NCBI GenBank assembly: GCA_013368315.1
Contig: JAACJM010000032.1
Coordinates: forward strand, 434,001 to 498,000
Length of the DNA stretch: 64,000 bases
Direction of reading: 5' to 3'
From: Tetrapyrgos nigripes
Lineage: Eukaryota > Basidiomycota > Agaricomycetes > Agaricales > Campanellaceae
Positions within the stretch are counted from its first letter, which is position 1; each line of letters starts with the position of its first letter. Shown piece after piece: positions 49,904-60,423 of this stretch. The notes below the pieces were generated by a model. The model did not search any database. It had not been told where the DNA came from and saw only the letters and a program-made list of their open reading frames with translations. Made by a program: the position numbers and the translations under genes.

Positions 49904-50538
49904 CTCCCCTTCAAGCTGGAATGAGTCTGAGTTGCATAGCCAGATGCTTCGCCTGAATATTTGGCAAAGCCTTTGTCAAAGTGTCCACCACCATGTCCTC
50001 TTTAGGACAATATACCAACTTCATCTGCCCCTCATTGATTATGAACCTAATAAAGTGACAGCAAATGTCGATGTGTTTTGTGCAGCTGTGGTAACGATGA
50101 TCCTGAGCTAGAGCTATTGCTGCCTGGTTGTCTGAGTGGAGATCTGTGGAAAGGAGGGTTGAAAGACTTGTTTGATGAAGGAGCACAACCAAAGACCCTC
50201 TTTGGCTGCCTCTGTAGCTGCTACATACTCCAATTCGCAAGTCGAGAGAGAAGTAAGAGATTGTGAGCACAGTGACCAAGTCACTGCACCACCATCAACA
50301 ATGAAAATGTATCCAGTGACTGCTCTTCAGTCATCATTCATGTTTCCATCAGTGTCCACAAATCCAACAGCGCCACTTGCTGCCACACCATACGTCAGGG
50401 ATAAATCTTTCGTCCCTAGCAAGTAACACACAACTCTTTTTGCAGCCTTCCAATGAGCCATACCCAGATTGTTCAAAAATCGAGTGAGAGAGTGGACTGT
50501 GAACACGATATCAACTCAAGTACCCACTGCAGCATACA

Positions 50539-52100
50539 TCAACTTGCCCACAATGGATTGGTAGGGTATGTTTTGACGTTGAGAACTTCAGAAGGGGATT
50601 GGGGAGATTGAGATGACATGAGGCGATTGTGAATATCTGTAGGGACAGAGGATGGCTTTGTGTTCTCGAGACCAAATTCCCAAGCTACTGACTCAATATA
50701 AGCACATTGTGAAAGAGCAATCATACTGTTTTTCCTGTCCCTAATGACCTGGATACCAAGTATCCAATGCAATTCTCCCATATCTGTTATAGTGAAACGT
50801 TTGTGGAGTTTTGACTTAACATGATCAATCAGCTTGATAGAGGAGGTAAGTATAGTGAGATCATCCACAGATGCCACTATCACAATAATCCCATTCTCCA
50901 AATGCTTGAAGAATACAGTGTGATCAACCTCGCACCTTTCCATATCTATCAACTCCTTTAAAGTCCTTTCAAACTTCAGGTACCTGTCACAGTTTTTACA
51001 GTTTTTACCCCTATTCACATATTGTGATCTATTCTCTGTGACATGTGGTTATCAGATGATTGCTCTGTAGTTTACACATGACTAGCTCCATTGACACACT
51101 CATTATTTCATCATATCACATCATACTTAGTAGTTACTTTTCATCATATTGCATCATTATTAGCAGTACATTACTCATGCACATCAGTAAGCATATCCTT
51201 ACAAAACAGATGCATGGTCAATTACTGCCTTACTCATCAATCTGCTCATTGTTTCATCATATCGCATCATGATGAGCATGTGCATCAGTCAGCACATCAG
51301 TCAGCTAGGTACCAGGGGTCTTAAGTAGTGTCTGAGGTCTTAGAGTACTTGTATATAAGCTGTAGTATCTGAGCCAGTAGGACTCAGACTTAACAACATC
51401 TTTTTGTGTCTACAAGCATCTCTTCTTCATCAACCTAAGTCCTATCTCTACTCCCCCTCATCTCTTCTTCCTTTCAAGAGACCAGAGAACTAGATGAGTA
51501 TAAGATTTGTGATAGTACCAATACCTGCCACTCTGCTTCAAACCATAGATCAGCTTCTTGAGCTTGAGAACAGTTTTTGATGGAGAGTTGAGGGGGTAAC
51601 CAGGAGGATGCTTCATGTAAATGACTTCGTTTTCAATCAATTCACTGTTGAGGTAAGCTCCTTTGATGTCAACTTGATGTATTTCAAGATTGTAGTGTGC
51701 CCCTAGAGCTAAGGCAGTTCAAATTGATGACAAACATGTGACTGGTATGTATGTCTCATTGTAGTTGACACCTTCTTGTTGTGTGAAGCCTTGAGTGACG
51801 AGTTGAGCTTTATAGTGAGCAATTCCTCTGTTTTCATCCTTCTTGATGCGGAATACCCATTTGCAACCAACGATGTTGGCATATTCAGGAATAGGGACAA
51901 CTTCCCATGTTCTGAGTTCCTGCAAGACTTCCATCTCCTCCTGAATGGCTTTATTCCATTTGGGCCAATCAACCGATCTCTTCACTTCAGCTACTTTCTT
52001 TGGCTCAATCATCTCTGAGTTAGCCATAACAGCTTCCATGGCTACGCCTTCCTGTTCTTCTACTACAGCATCAGTGATTCTACATGGTAGGATTGTACAA
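50539..52100 (-). pseudogene. Copia reverse transcriptase fragments
   Basis: The pieces in order are 52100-51719 (GCKWVFRIKKDENRGIAHYK, LVTQGFTQQEGVNYNETY), 51640-51530 (HPPGYPLNSPS, KLKKLIYGLKQSGRYWY) and 51000-50539 (ERCEVDHTVFFKH, IVIVASVDDLTIL, DMGELHWILGIQVIRDR). The tyrosine of the usual YVDD is Ser here. An insert splits the domain between GRYWY and KFERTLKE. It cannot yield one protein. Confidence 0.85.
50990..51505. mobile_element. LTR-like insert inside the copia RT
   Basis: About 0.5 kb of non-coding sequence separates two adjoining RT segments. It has a GTATATAAGC promoter-like box at 51351-51360 on the plus strand, a pyrimidine-rich end and three short TTTCATCATAT-CATCAT copies near 51108, 51138 and 51253. 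Length and layout suggest a solo LTR in plus orientation, but I could not fix its ends or target duplication. Confidence 0.5.
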
Positions 52101-52115
52101 GTCCTCCCAGTGCCA

Positions 52116-53936
52116 GTTCATCAGGAAAAGCCTCAGATACAATTTCATGCATTATAAGCATAATTAAGGTATGAAATTGTATGAGAACGCATGATTATGC
52201 AAATTATGCTCCTCATGCAAGTCCTTTCTCGAGTTCCTAAATTTATACAATTCCATGCATAAATTATACACTTTCATGCAGTAGAATGCATAAGCTATAT
52301 ACAAATATTTGCCAGTCTGCAATCTTATGATCCCTTCAATTCATCGTAGTTCACACAGCGAGAACAATATGAAGATAAACATGTCAATGTATTAACAAAG
52401 TAACTACATAGTACAACAATCTATAGACTACACTATATAGTTACAGCTACAGCACGTAATGAAGACCTCAATGGACAGCACCATTCGCTTAAGGAAGGGA
52501 TACGGCTGATGATGCGGACACAGTTGAGTGTCTGCAATGAACCAAATGTTGAAGAGAAGACCGCCCTGTATAATGTTACTATCAGCGAGCGCCAGTGAGC
52601 AGAAGATTAAAAAGACATACCTGAGCATTCACGGCACCACGAAAATAGTAAATGAAAAAAGCCACAGCTCAGCTAGCATTGAGATGGCAAGACAACTGAG
52701 ACATACCTGACGAAGGGTATCTGAACGGACTCAACTCCAAGGAAAGTAGTCAGGCGGCAACGACATGCAAGTGTTAGAGGGAGTACAACAAAGGGGAACA
52801 TGAAAAAAAAGGTTTAATCTTCAAAGAAGGTACAGCAGTGGGCAACAATGTACGAGTACCGCAGGAAGTGTGCCAATACATCCTGGTGGCCAATCGAGAC
52901 AAATGCCCAGCAGGGTTGATCAAGTCGGAGACAGCATAACAGAAACATACCTCGAACATAGCTTCGTACTACCTGTTGAGTAGGGGCTTCGTACATAGGG
53001 AACAAGATGAGAATGAGAAACCAAAGGACGGTGGACAGTGGCACTTACCAAGGACAAGGTTGTTATTGTGTAGACCAGGGGTTATTCTTTCCACTATACT
53101 TGTATGACTATGAGCCCTGAGATTGGAAGTCTCTCTGATGAAGGATGGTGAAGGTGACATAGGCGAGTTGTGAGTGAAAAGAAACAAGTCAACATGACCC
53201 ATGTGACCATACGCATGCTTGTTTGTTGACAACTGTACAGTTCTCTGGTGGAGTTTTAATTACTCTATTCGGAAGTCGCGGCCTTACTCCTTTGCACAAC
53301 TGTCCATCTGTCCACGTCTGCTTACACACCTTCTCTGTTATTTTTTTGTCGGTTACTTCTTGGCTGCTAGATGAGTACGTCATCCATCTGCCACATCTTT
53401 CTGTGCCCTTCCTTTCCCTTACAGTTTTGAAAAATATCTCGGTCTGAGTATGCAGGGGGTGTGGGCCAGCGCTGAACGCATGGCAAATACAAGGCCATAC
53501 ACATGGTAATAGCAATTTGGAGGAACATAAGTACAACTGGTGTATAGCATTGAGTTCAATGGAATCATAAAGTGAAATTGTGTTGTGGTTATAAAGCGAT
53601 GTCGAGCCGAGAGTGCAAACCCTGTAAAAAAGGAGCTAATTAAACCCTAGCCGTCGAGAGGAAACAAGAATTTGCTGGACGAAGCGACAAAGGGGACGAT
53701 TCCACTGGGTTTTTACCTTCTTGACCTGCAAGTAACGGATACAAATTTGAGCATAATGTATGCACTAGGGTGCATGAAATTGCCCTGAATGCATAATTAT
53801 ACAACTGATCTCAAAAGTTATGCAAACCGAGGTAAAAGTTAGACAAATTTTGGCATCCTCATGCACTTTTATGCATAAAAAGCATATTTATACAGTTATT
53901 GCATGAAGTTGTATATGAGGCTTTTCCTGATGTTGT
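52116..53936. mobile_element. 1.8-kb TIR DNA transposon inserted in copia, non-autonomous
   Basis: The ends are inverted copies of CATCAGGAAAAGCCTCA followed by KATACAAYTTCATGCA. Direct repeats AGTGCCA flank it at 52109-52115 and 53937-53943; the eighth base differs (C or T). Rejoining at one copy restores contiguous copia sequence. Subterminal regions are AT-rich with many TGCATAATTAT-like words. No transposase is recognisable inside. A 7-8 bp target duplication fits hAT-type elements, but the terminal bases do not clearly match that group. Confidence 0.8.
52380..53060 (-). other. Exon-like segments carried inside the 1.8-kb TIR element
   Basis: On the minus strand, short open segments are separated by GTATGT-type donors (seen as ACATAC on the plus strand near 52616, 52703 and 52947). 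One encodes PLSTVLWFLILILFPMYEAP, a hydrophobic stretch, and another FLLCCLRLDQPCWAFV. The pattern looks like a captured fragment of a host membrane-protein gene. I do not recognise the family, and splice spacing is only suggestive. Confidence 0.35.
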
Positions 53937-54087
53937 AGTGCCAACGCCATTTTGAAGGTCTTGAATGTATCATGAGGGTTTGGGGATGTGATGTGGACAA
54001 TTCAATGGCTTGGTTTGAGTATCAGAATCTGGACTGGGTTCATCTAATTGAGATGGATCCAAAATCCCTTGATGCCAAGCTCTTCGA

Positions 54088-55571
54088 TCATTGATTCATC
54101 AATGGATTTGTCCTTGGAACGTTCCTGCAACTCTTCTCTCTCCCCTTCATCCCCTGTACCCTCAAAGATGTTGACAATGGCAAAGACCAACGAATGCTCC
54201 ACAGTAACAGTGTGAGTATCTTTCCAATAGACACAGTGCCCCTTACTCTGCACTGGGTCTTCAGTATCTTCATTGAATCCAACCCAGGATCCAACTCGCA
54301 CTCAACCCAGGAGCTTTGGGTTATTGTCAGTGTGCACATAGACCTTTGTTCCCCATTCCAGCTTGTGTTTGTAAGCAACTTCATATGGTGTTTTTCCTCC
54401 CAGGGCCTTGGTGGATGTACAATTCTTTAACCAGACTGTGTGATGCAACGCCTCTCCCCAAAGGGATGTTGGAAGTCTACTGGCATGCAGCATGGCATGG
54501 ATGTGCTCAAGTAGCATACAGTTCAGGCATTCAGTGACGCTGTTCTGTTTGGGGGGGGGGTATCGTGGATGGTGAGAAAGTGCCTTGTACCTTTCTCCAA
54601 AAGATGAGCAGCAAAATCACCATTGATGTATTCTCCCTTGATGTTGGACTGCAATATCTTGATCAGGGCGTCCATATGCACAATTACCCAAGCCTCGTAA
54701 CCTTGGTACTTTTCAAATACCTGGGTTTTCCTGCCCATGAGGAACATATTGGTGAGTCTTGAATGGTCATCTGTAAAGGTCACAAAATAATGTTTTGCTC
54801 CCCTTGACTGTACAGATGCAGGTCCCCAAATATCTGAGTACACTGTCTCCAAATGCCTTCTCTTGCTCACCTCGGCTGACCTTCAGAACACTTCCCTTTG
54901 TCATCCTTCTGTAGAGGCATGATACACACTGGCTATCATCCTCAACATCTTCCAGCTCTATTCCCTCAATAAAACTGTTCTTGACCAATGCTTTGGCCGA
55001 AGACTTCATGATATGCCCCATGTGTCAGTGAAATTTGTCCAGCATGAGTCTTTTGACTACTGTGTATGATTCCCAATCTGTTGTATCTCCAATGACTTGG
55101 TATAGTCCATTCAACTTCGGGATGGAGCCACAAACCTTCCCATTGGGTCCATGTATGACAGCTTGGCCCCCACCAAATGTCACAGTGTACCCAGCATCAT
55201 CTAGCTTTCCTATAGAGACTAGAGTATTTGCCAGTTTGGGAACATAGAGAACATTCCTGACTGGAATTGTTCCCTCTCCAGTATGTATCTTGGCAGCTCC
55301 TTGGGATGACACAGTGAACTTTCCATGATTTGCAGATCAGAAAGTTCTCGATGGACGGTTTTAGAGTATGGGGGAAGAATGAGGGATTGGGAGACATATG
55401 GTGTGTACATCTGCTATCCAAAACTATGGTTTTCAAAGATATTGATTTGTTACTTATTGGGAATACACTTGCAGTTGGTTCTATAGAATCGCTTTGCATC
55501 ATGACAGGTTCACTAGATTTGTCTACACTGATCCCATCGTTCAGAATGAAAGTAAGGTCAGTAATGCACAT
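54088..55571 (-). pseudogene. Copia protease and integrase fragments
   Basis: Minus-strand frames at 55571-55197, 55312-55025, 55021-54767, 54870-54523, 54517-54302 and 54301-54044 carry in order protease, pre-integrase, integrase core and the integrase C-terminal part (LWGEALHHTVWLKNC, KTPYEVAYKHK, VGSWVGFNEDT). Neighbouring frames overlap or are shifted. A G-run near 54548-54556 may mark one shift. Confidence 0.8.
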
Positions 55572-55914
55572 ATATACATTGTTTCCACCTCGCTAATAGA
55601 TGTCTTTTGCGTAAGTGTAGAACAAACACAAACTTAAAGACTTTTATACAAATTGTAAAGTGCGAGCATTCCAAGTAGTCAGAGTACTCAAGGACTTTTG
55701 GGGTTTTGATAGGTTTTTTGTATGAATGCACACAAATTCAACACACAAAGACTATAACAAGTCCACAAGGTATAACCAACAGTTTCAATTCACAATTTGT
55801 AGGCCCAAATGTCTTATAACCAATTTCACAAGTCCAAGGACACACACAAAAGGTAACACACAAAACCAACAAATTTGATTCAACACTATTGATCCACACA
55901 CTATGTTTATACTT
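55572..55914. other. Junction between copia and gypsy elements
   Basis: No coding signal was seen. The sequence is AT-rich and CpG-poor. It could contain the gypsy 5' LTR, but I saw neither a clear TG...CA pair nor a primer-binding site. Confidence 0.35.
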
Positions 55915-56100
55915 GATGCAAGTGAAGTAAATTTGGTAGAGTCTCCATCAGTCTCCACCACCCCTTTGCAAGTCACATCCAAGTCCTCTGTCTTAACTCC
56001 ACTGTTTCCCAATAATCTTTCAAGTCTGCCTGCCTTGCTGTTGGAGGGGGTCAAAACTTCTGAGCCTCCCACTGTTGCCAACGTTCCAACTGCCAACACT

Positions 56101-56192
56101 ACACCTACTGAGCTTCCCACTGTTGTGTCACACCTACCAAGCTTCCCACTGTTGTTGTCACACCTACTGAGCTTCCCACCATTGTTGTCAAC
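56101..56192. repeat. Minisatellite in the gypsy leader, period about 29 bp
   Basis: The unit CACCTACTGAGCTTCCCAC plus TGTTGT-like sequence occurs three times, near 56102, 56130 and 56160, with a looser relative near 56069. Lengths not divisible by three may have helped break the frame. Confidence 0.7.
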
Positions 56193-56269
56193 GCTCCACC
56201 TGTCAAGTCATTCCTAGTATCAAAGTGTGATTGCTCATCCTCATTATCATCTTCTGTATCATCAATTGT

Positions 56270-57150
56270 CATGTCTGCTCCTACAGCTGCATGGGTTCCA
56301 GGAGGACCTGGGAAACCACCAAAGGTCCTTGACAGATCTCTCACTGCTGAGCAGTATGCCAATGTCCGTAGCTCCATGATGAGCTACCTCTTGGGCTGCA
56401 AAGCTCTCTTGGCAGACTTCTCTACACCAGAGGCTCACGACCTCTTCACAGAATGTTTCCAACACCCAGATAGCATGAACTTCTTTTCAGTATGCAAGGC
56501 AGATCTGCGCTCAGGCTCTGCATTCTCTCTCACATCCTAGGTGAGGATTGGGAGGAGCATATCGAGGGGCTCATCATTCATGCAGACCTCACGAAGTTTA
56601 GGGATTACAACTTCAGCACAATGTACTACACTCTGGTGACTTACAATGAGTTGCTGGTGGGTACAAAGTGACACGTTGACAATAGTTGTCTTCACAGCAC
56701 TTTGTGTATGGCCTTGGAGAACAAGAGGGGCCTGAAGAGGTTTCTGAAGAAGAAGGACATCTCAGACAGTCTGCCACTGAAGGATTTGGTGAACCAGGTG
56801 AAGCTGGCAGATGCCAAGTATCATAGGGACATCTGTCCAGAGCAGGACTGCATTGCCCACCTGGAGAAAGCACTACAGAAGGTCACATCATCGTCTGTGA
56901 ACACATCATCATTGACTCTATCGTATTCCACTTCCTCCCATAACACACATCAACAAACTGCTACGACTGCCCCAGGTGTAGCCACTGTCTTTCCAGCTAA
57001 TAGAGCTCCCTCGATGGCTGAAGTGCATGCCTACCCTGGACAGTTCCAGCTGTATAGAGATGGACACCTATGTTTCACCTGCCATACTCAAATGCTGATC
57101 ACAAGGGTTCCAACTGCCCTCAAAAGGGGAAGCCACCTGTTCTAACTGTT
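56270..57150 (+). pseudogene. Gypsy gag fragments with zinc knuckle
   Basis: Frames at 56271-56540, 56702-57145 and 57070-57200 encode capsid-like sequence (PPKVLDRSLTAEQYANVRSS; LEKALQKVTSS) and the two halves of a CX2CX4HX4C knuckle in different frames. It is not translatable as one protein. Confidence 0.75.
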
Positions 57151-57597
57151 CCCAATTGTCCTCTGACTCAAGATGACATCAACTATGCAAACAACATGTT
57201 TAGGAAGCACAAGGTCTCATTAACCCTGAATGCAATGCTGAAGAGGATTCCTGCCACTGTGGCTGCAGTGGCTCCTGCAACAACTAGCATGGTCGTTGAG
57301 GACATTGATGCCTTTCTGGAACAGGTTGGAAATTCCTCACACCCAGTAGCTGCTGTCTTTCCAAACATGAGGACTGTTAGAGATGAGAATCTTTATTCCA
57401 ACACTCACACTAGGCACCACTCTGCGTCCTGGTCACTGGCATCTCCAATGAGGGCTCCTGGCTGTCATAGCAGGAGTTCCAATGACTACTATGACTATGG
57501 TGACTCCCTGTCCCCTGAACCTTGTTGCTGACATTACAGCCCGTCTCCCCCTAGACATTGTTGTGGCTCCTCCCACAGATACTCACCTGTTGCAGCA

Positions 57598-60058
57598 TTG
57601 AACCATGCAAGGGACAGTGAGGATGAAGAGTGGACTAATGCAGGTGGGAACATGACTCCGAGAGAGTGTTCTGCCAGTCTGGACAATCCTCACATGATTG
57701 TAAGTGTAGCTCTGCTCTGTGTACCCCATCTAGGCTTTGAGGCTCTGTTAGAGGGCCCTAAGTGCTTGTCTCCTATCTCTGTCTCATTGCTATTAGACTC
57801 TGGCTCACACATTGTTCTCATCAGGGATGATCTTGTTTGTCAGTTGGGTCTTCATCATTTCAAGTTACCTTGTCCTGAGGTCATTGGAGTCGCCACAACT
57901 GACTCGTTGTCTCTGTCTCACACTACCACCCTGCATGAATTTGTCAAACTTCGCATTTCAGATTGTTCTAATACTTGGACTTCATATGTTCATCTCTGTG
58001 TTCCCCTATGATTCTAGGTCTTCTGTTCTTGGCACATAATAAGCTCACCCTTGACTGTGATGCATGCACTTGCATTGATAAGGTTTCTGGTATTGATATT
58101 TTGGACACCAGGGCTTCAGCTGCCCACTTGGCTTGTAATTCTAAAGTACCTGTCACTTGTAGTCCGAAGGAGAAGCGTTTAGAAATTTGTAAATTATGTC
58201 TTGCAGTTATTTCAGAATTAAAGAGGTTCCATGATCACAACCCTAGGCTACATGATTCAGATACAGTTGCACCTTTCAATGTGGCTGCTGCTGTGAAAGC
58301 CAAACTTGAAGAACTAGAAGTCTTGTTGGTGCTGCAGGTGCGTTTAAACTCAATTAAGCAGTGTTTTGCCTTGGTTTTCGATAAAATACCTCATGTGTCT
58401 GATCTGCCTACTGAAATTCTGTGCTCTGTGAAATTAAAGGATGTGAACAAGGCATTCCAGGCATGAGCATACTTGACTCCTCACAAATATAGGAAAGCTT
58501 GGTCTATGCTCATTCAAGCCCATCTGGATGCTAGCCACATTCGACTGTCTTCATCTTCGACTACATCTCCAGCCTTTCTGATCCCCAAGAGTGACCCCAC
58601 TGTGCTACCACAATGGGTAAACGACCACTGTGTCTTAAACAGTAACACGGTCCCTGATTGCCACCCACTTCCCCAGATCAAGGATATATTGGCTGGTTGT
58701 GCAAAGGGCCGAATATGGGGGAAGATGGACATGACAGATTCCTTTTTCCAGACTCAGATAGATGAGGCCTCCATTCCCCTGACTGCAGTCAACACACCCT
58801 TGGGTTTGTATGAATGGGTTGTTATGCCAATGGGGATCTGAAATGCTCCTGCTATCCATCAATGCCACGTTGCATCAGCTCTGCATGAATATATTGGAAA
58901 GTTCTGCCATGTTTACCTAGATGATATTATTATTTGGTCAAAGAACAAGGATGAACATGCCATTCATGTTGAACTTATTCTTGCAGCATTGAAGAACCAG
59001 TTGTATTGCAATGCAAAGAAATGCAAGTTCTTCCAGCTTGAAATAGATTTTCTAGGTCATCACATATCACGCAGAGGCATTGAGGCCCAGAGTGGAAAAT
59101 GTGACTCAATCCTACATTTTCCTCAACCACACTCAGCAGCTGCTGTATGGAGGTTCCTGGGGATGGTGAGATTTATTGCCGGTTACCTTGACAATTTGGC
59201 AGAATATATGCATGTGCTGACTCCTTTGACCTGGAAGGAGTGCAATAAGTCTTTTCCAGACTGGTCATCAGATCACAAGAAGGCCTTTGTTCAGATCAAA
59301 GAATTGGTTGTTGAAAGGGCATGCCTAACGACGATTGACCATGCTAACCCAGGTGAAAACAGGATTTTCTTTATTTGTGATGTGCCATCCTAGCTTGGGG
59401 ACCAGACCTGTGGCTTTCAATTCGTCACAACTCTATCTGGTACATGAAAAAGAATTATTGGCAATTATTTGCACATTGAAGAAGTGGAGAGCTGATTGCA
59501 TTGGCATGAAGATACATGTACTCACTGACCATTACACACTGACCAATTTCCAGGGTCAAAAGGATCTAAGTACATGCCAAATTCGTTGGCAGGAATTCTT
59601 AAGTCAATATGATTATGACATCTCATACCTCCTGGTGATGAGAACTCGGGGGTGGACACACTATCCCGGATCCCACCTGGTTCTTTGCCTGGGGAAGTGC
59701 CTATTGACAGACCCTGACATCTGGTTGATGTTTGACATTGGGCATGCTCAGTGGCTCTGGTGATGTCTATCAGTGCAGATGTGGAGTTCTTAGATAAGAT
59801 CAAGGCTGGTTACGCTGAGGATAAATTTGTCCAGAAATTACAGAGTCTGTCAACATTGCCACCAGGTATCGAAAAGTGCAAGGGTCTGTGGTTTGTGGCA
59901 GATAGGTTAGTGATCCCTGTGGGCAATGACTTGAGAGACTCTCTATCACCTAGCTCATGACAGCACTGGACATTTCAGAGGAGACAAGTGCTATGCATAT
60001 TTACATGACTCATATTACTGGCCTAACATGCATAAGAATCTGGTTGGGTCTTACATTC
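57598..60058 (+). pseudogene. Gypsy pol fragments: protease, RT, RNase H, integrase start
   Basis: The protease DSG is intact. The RT has the YLDD box and the HHISRRGIE segment typical of gypsy RT-RNase H junctions. Two TGA codons sit in otherwise continuous RT: one before AYLTPHKYRK (58464-58466) and one at MPMGI-NAPA (58839-58841), where relatives have an amino acid. A frameshift separates RT from RNase H near 59391. Confidence 0.85.
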
Positions 60059-60084
60059 CACCACTGTGAAACCAACAAAGGTTG

Positions 60085-60250
60085 AAACTCACCCTTTTCT
60101 CGGGGGTCGGTCACCTGTCACCCAAAAACTGGTTTAATCTCACCCCGCCGTCACCCTCAGCTTCACCCTCCCGAAATGTCAACCATTGGTGAAGGTGAAA
60201 ATCACCCAAGTCACCCCCACATCCTAAAATCACCCCTCGACCCTTTCACC
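60085..60250. repeat. Subterminal TCACCC repeats
   Basis: TCACCC occurs eight times within about 160 bp, with GGTGA in the opposite sense twice. This may be a transposase binding region at one end of the Plavaka-like element. Confidence 0.65.
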
Positions 60251-60423
60251 GAATGATTTACCTGGTGACTTGTATACTCAGAGTGGGCGCCCGACTTATT
60301 ATATGTACATGTCCCATTAGTATTATGGTAACGTTTAGAGCTAGATCAATGAAATATACGTATGAAGCATTGGCTAGACATTGACATCGTGAAGGAAGGG
60401 ACTCAACGAAAAAGAAAAGAAAA

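Larger units (their letters stand above)
49911..55571 (-). mobile_element. Decayed Ty1/copia retrotransposon, twice interrupted
   Basis: Read right to left, the element carries the protease-like VLDSRCTHHMSP (DSG changed to DSR, 55571-55197), a GAG-pre-integrase piece (HMGHIMKSSAKALVK), integrase core pieces (VYSDIWGPASV; FTDDHSRLTNMF; QSNIKGEYING, where the second catalytic Asp is Asn), the reverse transcriptase start (WPKWNKAIQEEMEVLQ) and the RT core VDDLTIL. RNase H follows (LHSDNQAAIALAQD; KHIDICCHFIR). Two unrelated inserts split it: 52116-53936 between integrase and RT, and about 50990-51505 inside RT. Frameshifts and stops are frequent, so it is dead. Gag and the 5' LTR were not found; the gypsy element borders that side. 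Confidence 0.88.
55915..60061 (+). mobile_element. Decayed Ty3/gypsy retrotransposon, truncated at right
   Basis: In order it carries a repeat-bearing leader, gag, a zinc knuckle (CFTC...HKGSNC across a frameshift), an aspartic protease (SVSLLLDSGSHIVLI), reverse transcriptase (PLPQIKDILAGCAKGRIWGK, VVMPMGI, HVYLDDIIIWS), RNase H (GTRPVAFNSSQLYLVHEKEL, LTDHYTLTNFQ) and an integrase HHCC zinc-binding piece (HFRGDKCYAYLHDSYYWPN). In-frame stops occur at 58464-58466 and 58839-58841, with frameshifts elsewhere. The integrase core and 3' LTR are missing; the coding pattern ends at about 60058, where a putative CACTA-type end begins. Confidence 0.88.

Noticed and set aside
46797..55571. CHAT pseudogene plus reverse transcriptase as a defence or diversity-generating system
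   Set aside because: The RT belongs to a decayed copia element with integrase and RNase H and its own LTR; the two are neighbours only because both lie in a repeat island.
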